Shown: piece after piece, positions 1 to 5,064 of the stretch
How positions within the stretch are numbered: the first letter of the stretch is position 1
Layout: the number at the start of each line of letters is the position of its first letter
DNA from: Nostoc cf. edaphicum LEGE 07299
GTDB taxonomy: Bacteria > Cyanobacteriota > Cyanobacteriia > Cyanobacteriales > Nostocaceae
Assembly: GCF_015207245.1 (NCBI RefSeq)
Contig: NZ_JADEXF010000356.1
Coordinates: 1-5,098, forward strand
Direction: 5' to 3'
DNA: 5,098 nucleotides
Position numbers and translations under genes: made by a program
Notes under the pieces: generated by a model
The model's input: the letters and a program-made list of their open reading frames with translations, nothing else
What the model was told of the DNA's origin: nothing
Databases searched by the model: none

Positions 1-1
1 G

Positions 2-1624
2 GTAAAGTTAAATCCCTCTACTGAAACACCGCAAAATTTACCCTTGAGTGGGGTGGTGAAGTTTGTTGGGCGTGAAAATGAATTGAAAAACCTGCATGAG
101 ATGTTGCAGGAAAATAATCAGATAGTAATTGCAGCTATTTCTGGCATGGGTGGAGTTGGTAAAACAGAACTCGCCCTACAATATGCAATCCAGCACTGCG
201 AAATATACAACGGTGGAATTTGCTGGTTGCTAGCAAAGACTGGGGATGTGGGCATTCAAGTTGTGCAGTTTGCTAGAACGCAACTTGATTTAAAGCCGCC
301 AGAAGATGTTGTTGATTTACTCACCCAAGTACAACATTGCTGGCGGCGTTGGCGTGAGGGTAATGTGCTGCTAGTTTTGGATGATGTCAGCGACTATGAG
401 CAAGTTAAGCCTTACTTACAGTCGCTACCTTCTCGGTTTAAAGTGCTGATGACTACGCGGCAAAAGTTGGGACGCATCGCACTGTTATCTTTGGATGTGC
501 TGCAACCAGAGGCGGCGCTGGAGTTGTTGAAATCTTTACTCAAAGAAACACCGGGGCGAATTGAAAAAGAATTAGCTGTAGCAAATCAGTTGTGTGAGTG
601 GGTGGGATATTTACCTTTGGGTGTGGAATTAGTGGGGCGCTATCTGGCGCGGAAACAGGATTTATCTTTAGCAGAAATGTTGCGGCGGTTGGAGAAGAAG
701 CGATTAGATGAGCGTTCCCTCTCTAAATCTAAGTCGGAAGCCGATATGACAGCACAACGAGGTGTGTTAGCAGCCTTTGAGTTGAGTTGGCAAGAATTAG
801 AGGACAACGATAAGCAATTGGGCTGTTTACTAAGTTTATTTGCTGCCGCACCCATACCTTGGAAGTTGGTGGAACAGTGTTTACCAGAAGAAGATGCGGA
901 AGATTTAGAAGAAATTAGAGACGATAGCTTGCTGAATCTACATTTACTCCAGCGCAAAGGTGAGGGAGTTTACCAATTGCATCCACTGTTGCGGCAGTTT
1001 TTCCAATATAAGTGTACAGGTTTAAAACAGGCAGAGGAATTTAAGCGAAGTTTCTGCAAGGTAATAGTAGCAGTTGCTAAAGATATTCCTGACTCACCCA
1101 CCCTTCAGCAAATTAACAATGTTACCCCCGCCATACCTCACATAGCAGAAGTAGCGAAGAATCTCATTCAATATGTCAGTGATAATGATTTAATTTGGCC
1201 GTTCTTCGGCAACGCTCAATTTTATCAAGGTCAGGGATTGTATGACAAAGCAGTACCTTGGTGTAAGCAGTGTCTAGAAATCACTAAAAAACGCTTGGGA
1301 GAAGAACATCCAAATGTCGCCAGTAGTCTCAACAACCTAGCGTATCTCTACTACTGCCAAGGCAGATACAGCCAAGCCGAACCCATTTACATCCAAGCTT
1401 TAGCACTCACGCGCAAGCTGCTGGGAGAAGAACATCCATCTGTCGCCACTAGCCTCAACAACCTAGCTGGACTCTACTACTCCCAAGGCAGATACAGCGA
1501 TGCCGAACCCCTTTACATCCAAGCTTTGGATATTTTGGAGCATCGGTTAGGGGTGAATCATCCCAATACTGTTACTGTTCGTGAAAATTTAGTATATATT
1601 CGCGATCGCCTCCCCCCACCATAG
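2..1624 (+). CDS. NB-ARC (STAND) ATPase with C-terminal TPR repeats, 5'-partial
   Basis: A signalling ATPase of the STAND class, presumed cytosolic: ligand sensing by TPRs would switch a nucleotide-driven oligomerisation module. Numbered from the TTG at 44, the Walker A loop GMGGVGKT is at residues 34-41, Walker B VLLVLDD at about 108-114, a KVLMTTR sensor strand at 133-139 and a GYLPL motif at 188-192. A winged-helix-like part (LAAFELSWQEL, about 242-252) leads to LHPLLRQFF around His313, in the place of the MHD motif. TPRs of 42 residues fill about 376-520, with LGEEHP/LGVNHP marking unit starts at 418, 460 and 502. The frame has no stop back to base 2 (reading ...NLPLSGVVKFVGREN), and no ribosome binding site precedes the TTG, so I treat the gene as running in from the left. 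Any N-terminal effector (TIR, CHAT, nuclease or other) is unseen. Family assignment is secure; biological role (defence, regulation) is inference. Confidence 0.9.
   Translation, partial: VKLNPSTETPQNLPLSGVVKFVGRENELKNLHEMLQENNQIVIAAISGMGGVGKTELALQYAIQHCEIYNGGICWLLAKTGDVGIQVVQFARTQLDLKPPEDVVDLLTQVQHCWRRWREGNVLLVLDDVSDYEQVKPYLQSLPSRFKVLMTTRQKLGRIALLSLDVLQPEAALELLKSLLKETPGRIEKELAVANQLCEWVGYLPLGVELVGRYLARKQDLSLAEMLRRLEKKRLDERSLSKSKSEADMTAQRGVLAAFELSWQELEDNDKQLGCLLSLFAAAPIPWKLVEQCLPEEDAEDLEEIRDDSLLNLHLLQRKGEGVYQLHPLLRQFFQYKCTGLKQAEEFKRSFCKVIVAVAKDIPDSPTLQQINNVTPAIPHIAEVAKNLIQYVSDNDLIWPFFGNAQFYQGQGLYDKAVPWCKQCLEITKKRLGEEHPNVASSLNNLAYLYYCQGRYSQAEPIYIQALALTRKLLGEEHPSVATSLNNLAGLYYSQGRYSDAEPLYIQALDILEHRLGVNHPNTVTVRENLVYIRDRLPPP
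1295..1621 (+). repeat. In-gene TPR tandem repeat, 126-bp period
   Basis: The codons for the LGEEHP-type unit start fall at 1295, 1421 and 1547, exactly 126 bp (42 residues) apart. The first two units are close at DNA level as well as protein level: by eye about 88% identical over their first 107 bp, including stretches such as CAACAACCTAGC and GGCAGATACAGC. The third unit is partial (residues 502 onward) and diverged, and a degenerate unit precedes the first. This fits recent duplication or gene conversion within the TPR sensor region. Confidence 0.8.
1602..1609. other. HIP1 octamer
   Basis: GCGATCGC, the highly iterated palindrome of many cyanobacterial genomes, here at the 3' end of the NB-ARC/TPR gene. 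Further copies are at 2611-2618 (in hicB), 2719-2726 (intergenic) and 3815-3822 (in the Rieske gene). Four in 5.1 kb is far above chance and supports a cyanobacterial host. Confidence 0.9.
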
Positions 1625-1641
1625 TAAAATTTGACTTCTGG

Positions 1642-1722
1642 GCAAAGCTTACCATGCTAAAACTTAGATACGCGAGCGATGTCTGACGACAAGCCGCTTT
1701 GCGTCTACGCCCAGACTAAAAT
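1642..1722. repeat. Composite dispersed repeat, copy 1
   Basis: It begins with an AT-rich module (1642-1663) that matches 2780-2801 at 19 of 22 positions. A GC-rich core follows (1671-1712), of the cyanobacterial family containing GCGTAGACGC and AGACATCGC when read on the minus strand. The unit ends in ACTAAAA, as does the second copy at 2780-2870. The shared ends around different cores suggest one mobile or recombining repeat family. Confidence 0.55.
1675..1692 (+). repeat. Left arm of an 18-bp perfect inverted repeat
   Basis: AGCGATGTCTGACGACAA is the exact reverse complement of 2147-2164. The match stops on both sides. The arms enclose 454 bp that include the whole phased array. The arm is also part of a GC-rich dispersed repeat family, so the bracketing may come from two independent copies rather than one mobile unit. 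Confidence 0.8.
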
Positions 1723-1759
1723 TCATATTGAATTAAGCAAAAATGCCTGATTACTATTC

Positions 1760-2011
1760 AAAAGCAGCTTTTACTTCTTCAAAAGCAGCTTTTAATCTCA
1801 CATTTTAGTGTTTTCCACAAACAAAAGCAGCTTTTACTTCCTCAAAAGCAGCTTTTTATCTCACATTTTAGTGTTTTCCACAAACAAAAGCAGCTTTTAC
1901 TTCTTCAAAAGCAGCTTTTAATCTCACATTTTAGTGTTTTCCGCAAACAAAAGCAGCTTTTAATCTCGCATTTGGGTGTTTTCCGCAAACAAAAGCAGCT
2001 TTTACTTTCTC
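1760..2011. repeat. Phased tandem array of eight 13-bp palindromes (21/42-bp spacing)
   Basis: Eight identical copies of AAAAGCAGCTTTT, each preceded by C, start at 1760, 1781, 1823, 1844, 1886, 1907, 1949 and 1991. The steps are 21, 42, 21, 42, 21, 42 and 42 bp. The core is AAAAGC + A + GCTTTT, a palindrome around one central base. The higher-order unit is 63 bp (a 21-bp block plus a 42-bp block). The first three units (1760-1822, 1823-1885, 1886-1948) differ by only one or two bases from the first, and the last 63 bp carries the two blocks in the opposite order. All substitutions fall in the spacers. The long spacer carries a second dyad, TGTTT-N5-AAACA, whose one variable base is in the loop. 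Function is unknown; it sits between two gene 3' ends, which argues against a promoter role. Confidence 0.9.
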
Positions 2012-2081
2012 AAACCCCAGTTTGCTTACTCATTAGAGTAATTCACGCATTCATTTTGGTATATCATTGAGCCGAAAGCTG

Positions 2082-2111
2082 GCGTAGGCGTAGCCCGTCG
2101 GTGACATCGCT
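2082..2111. repeat. GC-rich cyanobacterial dispersed repeat
   Basis: The sequence runs from GCGTAGGCGTAGCCCG to GACATCGCT. This resembles the minus-strand reading of 1673-1708 (GCGTAGACGC...AGACATCGCT) and shares its end with 2155-2164. Such elements are common between genes in Nostoc-type genomes. I see no role here beyond repeat content. Confidence 0.6.
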
Positions 2112-2146
2112 TTAGAAAAGAAGTATAAATCGACAAGCGATCACTG

Positions 2147-2164
2147 TTGTCGTCAGACATCGCT
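2147..2164 (-). repeat. Right arm of the 18-bp perfect inverted repeat
   Basis: This is the exact reverse complement of 1675-1692 and ends 12 bp short of the hicA stop codon. Together with AAGCGAT at 2135-2141 it could also form a weak 7-bp stem (partner ATCGCTT, 2159-2165) just past hicA. There is no T-run, so a terminator role is doubtful. Confidence 0.75.
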
Positions 2165-2176
2165 TCTAGGCAAATC

Positions 2177-2407
2177 TTAAAGGCTATTCCATTCTTCTAA
2201 CGTGATTTCCCTCTCTAGAATAACCTCAATTTCCCGAATCATCAGCCGCAATTGTGGTACTGAATACTCATCATTAGAGGGAATAGTTAGCCGATGTTGC
2301 GCGTAAACCATAAACTGATGTCTTGTTCCAGAATAAGTCCCCTCAAACCCAATCTGTCGTAATTTCTTCACAAAATCCCGACGCTTACACGGTATCCATC
2401 GGCTCAA
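2177..2407 (-). CDS. hicA: HicA-family toxin (mRNA interferase)
   Basis: A 76-residue protein of the HicA/YcfA double-stranded-RNA-binding fold, which in characterised members cleaves mRNA and is neutralised by HicB. It begins MSRWIPCKRRDFVKKLRQIGF, with the basic first helix typical of the family. SGTRHQF follows, where His30 aligns with the catalytic His of HicA (G-S-x-H motif); then come LTIPSNDEYSVPQL and a C-terminal helix ending EEWNSL. I choose the TTG at 2405-2407 because AAGGAG lies 7 nt upstream. The next upstream TTG (2438-2440) would add 11 residues unlike the family, and the ATG at 2397-2399 is in the hicB frame. It overlaps the end of hicB by 23 nt, implying translational coupling, so toxin follows antitoxin. 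Family confidence is high; toxicity is not tested. Confidence 0.88.
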   Translation of the reverse strand: MSRWIPCKRRDFVKKLRQIGFEGTYSGTRHQFMVYAQHRLTIPSNDEYSVPQLRLMIREIEVILEREITLEEWNSL

Positions 2408-2657
2408 GGCTCGGCTCCTTGTTGAGGTCAATATTATCAATTACTGGTAGAGAATGTCCCAGCTTTAACCCAAGCAAAATCCAGTCTTCCAGTGTTGAGC
2501 GTAATTCATCTTCACACTCGCGCAAAGTCGATGCAAAGGCTATCACTCCTTTGCAAACAGGAATTCTACCTGTAAATGTATCATCTTCTAACTTGTCATA
2601 AATTGCCTGGGCGATCGCTCGGTCAACATAGTCGCTCAGAATAAATCTTATCGCCAT
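2385..2657 (-). CDS. hicB: HicB-family antitoxin
   Basis: A 90-residue protein matching the HicB fold: YDKLEDDTFTGRIPVCKGVIAF (residues 20-41) followed by the hallmark helix STLRECEDELRSTLEDWILLGLKLGHSLPVI (43-73). Its presumed role is to bind and block HicA. The first 18 residues (MAIRFILSDYVDRAIAQA) and the short acidic tail ending EPMDTV carry no visible helix-turn-helix or ribbon-helix-helix domain, unlike longer HicB proteins that repress their own operon. The ATG at 2655-2657 is the natural start, though the ribosome binding site is weak (only AAGA nearby). It is the first gene of a two-gene unit with hicA. A HIP1 site (2611-2618) lies inside it. Confidence 0.87.
   Translation of the reverse strand: MAIRFILSDYVDRAIAQAIYDKLEDDTFTGRIPVCKGVIAFASTLRECEDELRSTLEDWILLGLKLGHSLPVIDNIDLNKEPSLEPMDTV
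2415..2420 (-). promoter_or_regulatory. Ribosome binding site for hicA
   Basis: AAGGAG on the minus strand, 7 nt before the TTG at 2405-2407 and inside the 3' end of hicB. It is the only strong Shine-Dalgarno match near the start of either hic gene, and it decides the hicA start. Confidence 0.8.
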
Positions 2658-2684
2658 GAAATCTTGCGTTGTGCTACCAGTTTA

Positions 2685-2711
2685 ATTTTACGTTAAAAAA
2701 TTTATTGTAAA
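2685..2711 (-). promoter_or_regulatory. Possible hicBA promoter
   Basis: On the minus strand TTTACA (2706-2711) and TAAAAT (2685-2690) are separated by 15 bp, about 27 bp ahead of the hicB ATG. Both boxes are near consensus but the spacer is 2 bp short. A HIP1 octamer lies just upstream (2719-2726). No clear operator palindrome is visible. Confidence 0.3.
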
Positions 2712-2779
2712 CCCATAAGCGATCGCCTCTCCTCAAATCAACAATAGACTACATGAGGCTACAAACTTACAGATTTTAT

Positions 2780-2870
2780 GCAAAGCATACCGTGATAAAA
2801 CTGAAAAGCGCGTTAGCGTTCGCGGAGCGTCTCGTAGAGAAGCTCACCGAAGGTATCGCCTAAACTAAAA
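2780..2870. repeat. Composite dispersed repeat, copy 2
   Basis: The AT-rich leader (2780-2801) matches 1642-1663 at 19 of 22 bases. The GC-rich core (about 2808-2860) has GCGTTAGCG, GGAGCGTCTCGTAGAGAAG and GGTATCGCC, which I recognise as a widespread Nostoc-type intergenic repeat. The unit closes with ACTAAAA like copy 1. The core contains the short stem TCTC-GTA-GAGA. Confidence 0.6.
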
Positions 2871-2883
2871 GGTTCTCAGTACA

Positions 2884-3011
2884 TATAGGACTCCTATTTG
2901 ATTTTTGAACAAGACTCAGTACGGATTTATGCCTTCTTTCCTGTTCCCTATTCCCTATTCCCTGTTCCCTGCCCACACAAGTAAATTCAGGAATCAAACC
3001 GGATTCCTATA
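2884..3011. mobile_element. MITE-like element with 20-bp imperfect terminal inverted repeats
   Basis: The left end 2884-2903 (TATAGGAC...TTTGATT) pairs with the reverse complement of 2992-3011 at 17 of 20 positions. Nothing between the ends codes for a transposase; the 128-bp unit contains the heptamer array. The left end holds ATAGGA-C-TCCTAT (2885-2897), and the right end can fold as AGGAATC/GATTCCT (2989-3008). A clean target duplication is not evident, although TA-rich ends would suit an IS630/mariner-type insertion. The reading as a non-autonomous element is inference. Confidence 0.45.
2938..2971. repeat. STRR heptamer tandem repeat (TTCCCTA/TTCCCTG)
   Basis: Four perfect heptamers lie at 2944-2950, 2951-2957, 2958-2964 and 2965-2971 (TTCCCTA, TTCCCTA, TTCCCTG, TTCCCTG), preceded by a 6-bp degenerate unit TTCCTG. 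Short tandem heptamers of this kind are characteristic of heterocystous cyanobacteria. Confidence 0.85.
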
Positions 3012-3105
3012 GTATGCTAGATACGTCTGTAAATCAGCTTGTAACCTTTACTGGGCAACAATAACAGTCGTTACAGTTCAGAATGAGCAACAAAACCCTC
3101 ATGTA

Positions 3106-3127
3106 AAGACGCGATTTATCGCGTCTT
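3106..3127 (-). terminator. Perfect 10-bp hairpin downstream of the Rieske gene
   Basis: AAGACGCGAT-TT-ATCGCGTCTT is self-complementary; sterically it forms a 9-bp stem with a 4-nt loop. It starts 41 nt past the stop codon of the minus-strand Rieske gene. On that strand it is followed only by TTTACATG, so it is at best a T-poor terminator or an RNA 3'-end stabiliser. Very similar hairpins are dispersed in Nostoc-type genomes, so it may simply be a REP-like repeat. Confidence 0.5.
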
Positions 3128-3168
3128 CAAAGTGTAATGGGATACAGTTCAAATTCTCCACTTTCCGG

Positions 3169-4932
3169 TCACGATTCTTCAAATAAGCGAGCGCCTTGAT
3201 GTAAACGTTCCGCAATTTGATAAGTTTGTCCTTGAGATCGCATTGTCGGAGAATGAGCAGCTAAATACCGAGATGCAGCCACTAGTATATGAATTCCAGC
3301 CGAAGTTTGACCGAGGAAAGAATACTGACGAAAAGCGGCTTCCATTTCTTGAATAACATGAAAATCACGGTTTTCTCGCAGCATCACTTTTCCCAGTTTT
3401 GCCATCAGCCTTTCAGCACTACCACCACTGTATAAATAATTAGCAACTAATTGCCCTGTCTGGTTTACTTGCTGCTGACGGTTTAATAAATCTGGTAGCT
3501 GCTGGAGTAATTGTTCGGGATTTTCGCCGATGTCTTTGGGTTCTGGTAGCCTTGCTGGTGGGACATTCAAAAAACGATTTAAATATACACTCATCGCCGC
3601 ATCAAACACACCTCTTAGTAGTTCGACTGTTGGTACTCTTCGTAAAGCTTGATGTACAGCATTTGCAAACGTAAATGGATGGTGGGCTGAATTCCAATCT
3701 CCAAAATCATTATTAGTGTGGAAACGAGCTACTCGTAATGCCGCTGTATAAGTCACTACACCAGCTAATTGTTCTTCAGTACAACCTGCTTTCAGTGCAT
3801 TCAATAGCGAGTCTGCGATCGCTTGTGGATCTTCACCTAATAAAATTGGTATTAGTTCATCTGGTTGTGACCAACTTCCTTGTTGAGATTTTCCCACACT
3901 TAATACAGTCGGTAATTGCTCAAAAGCCGACTCTAATATTGCCACCAAATCTACAGGGTAGCGCCAAGAGTTGGATTCTTCCATCCGCGAGGCATTGGCT
4001 AAACCCGAAACTAGACTAGCCAGAATTGATTCTGCTGCTTGCCAAGCTATAGTATCAAGTGCTTCTAATGCTTTATTGATAAAATCAAGTGTATGCCCAA
4101 TATCAAGATAGCGACGATCCGTGGCAGCACAGAAAAGCATATCTGCTATTTGCTTGGAATTAGCTCCTGAACGAACAGCAGATACTAAACATCTTTGTGC
4201 CGCTTCCGCATCCCGCACCTGAATAAATTGGCGAAACCAGCTTTTGAGAGTCGCAAAATCTACTTTCGAGTTGGGTAATGGGTGAACGACAAACTCTGGT
4301 GGCGCCCCCGCGCTATCATTAGCTACTGCCGAAAGTCCGTGGAATAAAGCACGGGGTTTGTCTTCTACATCAAGATAAGGTAGTAGATTCATCATACAGG
4401 TATGGATAGTCAAACCTGTACTCCAACCCGCTTTGTTATAACGAGTGCCAAATTCTAGCCCCATGAGAAATGGTTCTGTCGGGTTCACCCCCATATCTAA
4501 CAGTGCCAGCGTTGATTTTGCAATCACTAAAGAAATATTCTGCTCTAAACCGTCTTGCAGACGTTGGCGGTGGTGAGCATGAAGGTTAACTGGTGGTGCT
4601 AAATTTACCCAAACTTCGCCATTACGGATTTCTACCGGGAAAGAAGGAACATCATCTGCCCACGAGTCAAAGGTTCCACCACTAGCAAGGTCAAAGCGGG
4701 CATAATGCCAAGGACAGGTAACAATACCATCTTTGCAAGTGCTTCCTTGTAAGGGAAAGCCCATGTGAGGACAACGGTTATCAATTGCGTAAACTGTATT
4801 ATTTGAGTAAAACAAAGCAATCGTATGTTTTTCCTTATGGACTAACAAACTGCCTGCTGCCTGAACTTCTGCAAGTTGAGCAACACGGATATAATCGTCT
4901 GTTTTCGTCGTACCTTCAAATATTTGAGTCAT
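3169..4932 (-). CDS. Rieske [2Fe-2S] protein with large uncharacterised C-terminal helical domain
   Basis: A 587-residue soluble protein; I see no signal peptide or membrane segment. Residues 14-112 form a ferredoxin-like Rieske domain. The cluster ligands are Cys54-Pro-His56 and Cys73-Pro-Trp-His76, spaced C-x-H-x16-C-x2-H, followed by YARFDLASG, so a [2Fe-2S] cluster is well supported. The remaining 470 residues are not a ring-hydroxylating oxygenase catalytic domain that I recognise. They look mainly helical, with conserved-looking polar clusters: TIHTC (His177), DRRYLDIGHTLDF (His280), and RFHTNNDFGDWNSAHHPFTF (His405, Asp409, Asp412, His417, His418) leading to His427. These could bind a metal or cofactor, but that is inference. 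I loosely recall Rieske proteins with similar tails in other bacteria. No reductase gene is adjacent. The ATG at 4930-4932 places the Rieske domain normally; its ribosome binding site is weak. Confidence 0.88.
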   Translation of the reverse strand: MTQIFEGTTKTDDYIRVAQLAEVQAAGSLLVHKEKHTIALFYSNNTVYAIDNRCPHMGFPLQGSTCKDGIVTCPWHYARFDLASGGTFDSWADDVPSFPVEIRNGEVWVNLAPPVNLHAHHRQRLQDGLEQNISLVIAKSTLALLDMGVNPTEPFLMGLEFGTRYNKAGWSTGLTIHTCMMNLLPYLDVEDKPRALFHGLSAVANDSAGAPPEFVVHPLPNSKVDFATLKSWFRQFIQVRDAEAAQRCLVSAVRSGANSKQIADMLFCAATDRRYLDIGHTLDFINKALEALDTIAWQAAESILASLVSGLANASRMEESNSWRYPVDLVAILESAFEQLPTVLSVGKSQQGSWSQPDELIPILLGEDPQAIADSLLNALKAGCTEEQLAGVVTYTAALRVARFHTNNDFGDWNSAHHPFTFANAVHQALRRVPTVELLRGVFDAAMSVYLNRFLNVPPARLPEPKDIGENPEQLLQQLPDLLNRQQQVNQTGQLVANYLYSGGSAERLMAKLGKVMLRENRDFHVIQEMEAAFRQYSFLGQTSAGIHILVAASRYLAAHSPTMRSQGQTYQIAERLHQGARLFEES

Positions 4933-5026
4933 TTAATTGCACGTAGGTAAATGTCAAAACCCTTATTTCTACTCTGGCAAAGTTTTTCAAATTTGAGCAT
5001 TTATGCATTCTAATTTTTGTTAACTT

Positions 5027-5064
5027 ATGCCAATTTAAAAAATAAACATTTTTTGAATTGGTAT
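5027..5064. repeat. Long AT-rich inverted repeat upstream of the Rieske gene
   Basis: Arms 5030-5043 and 5048-5061 pair over 14 bp (CCAATTTAAAAAAT against ATTTTTTGAATTGG) with one T-G wobble and a 4-nt loop. A further wobble and two pairs can extend it to 17 bp (5027-5064). It is 95 bp ahead of the Rieske ATG. No T-run follows on either strand beyond the arm itself. It could be an operator, an mRNA leader structure or a terminator for a gene off the right edge. Confidence 0.65.

Larger units (their letters stand above)
1625..2176. other. Convergent intergenic region, repeat-rich, no gene seen
   Basis: The stretch lies between the 3' ends of the NB-ARC gene (plus) and hicA (minus). It holds a copy of a composite dispersed repeat (about 1642-1722), the phased palindrome array (1760-2011), an inverted repeat bracketing that array, and a GC-rich dispersed repeat (2082-2111). 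Forward and reverse frames through the array are cut by stops, for example TAG in each copy of the 42-bp block on the plus strand, so I see no protein gene. No convincing intrinsic terminator with a T-run was found for either flanking gene. Confidence 0.7.
2658..3168. other. Repeat-rich intergenic region, no gene seen
   Basis: The gap separates the Rieske gene's 3' end from the hicB start, both on the minus strand. It contains a weak hicBA promoter candidate, a HIP1 site (2719-2726), composite dispersed repeat copy 2 (2780-2870), a MITE-like element with an internal heptamer array (2884-3011) and a strong hairpin (3106-3127). The stretch 3012-3105 shows nothing I can name. No open reading frame with a credible start or family match is present. 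Confidence 0.65.

Noticed and set aside
44..46. TTG as the true start of the NB-ARC gene
   Set aside because: The frame is open upstream to base 2, no ribosome binding site precedes it, and the residues before it read like a natural linker into the NB-ARC domain.
640..957. 105-codon reverse-strand open frame inside the NB-ARC gene
   Set aside because: Serine/arginine-rich, no recognisable domain, and lies opposite a clear conserved gene: a shadow frame.
1637..1715. TCTGGGC/GCCCAGA as an intrinsic terminator of the NB-ARC gene
   Set aside because: The 7-bp arms are 65 bp apart with mismatched interior and no T-run; more likely an accident of the composite repeat.
1760..2011. CRISPR array
   Set aside because: The repeat core is only 13 bp, the spacers are 8 or 29 bp and nearly identical to each other, and no cas gene is present.
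1760..2011. Peptide-coding repeat (KAAF-type units, since 21 bp is seven codons)
   Set aside because: The plus frame giving SKAAFTSSKAAF hits TAG in the 42-bp blocks, and the reverse frames that were read also stop repeatedly; no start or ribosome binding site is present.
2323..2601. 92-codon plus-strand open frame across hicBA
   Set aside because: Antisense to two recognised genes, with a low-complexity serine-rich product and no family resemblance.
3738..4019. 93-codon plus-strand open frame inside the Rieske gene
   Set aside because: Antisense to the conserved C-terminal domain, with no domain or ribosome binding site.
4632..4820. 62-codon minus-strand open frame within the Rieske domain
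   Set aside because: Out-of-frame reading of the Rieske cluster region; the hydrophobic look is a by-product of the frame shift.
4931..4957. TTGACA (4952-4957, minus) with TTAAAT as the Rieske promoter
   Set aside because: The -10 candidate overlaps the ATG, so transcription would begin inside the coding region; no good alternative start codon lies between there and the Rieske domain.
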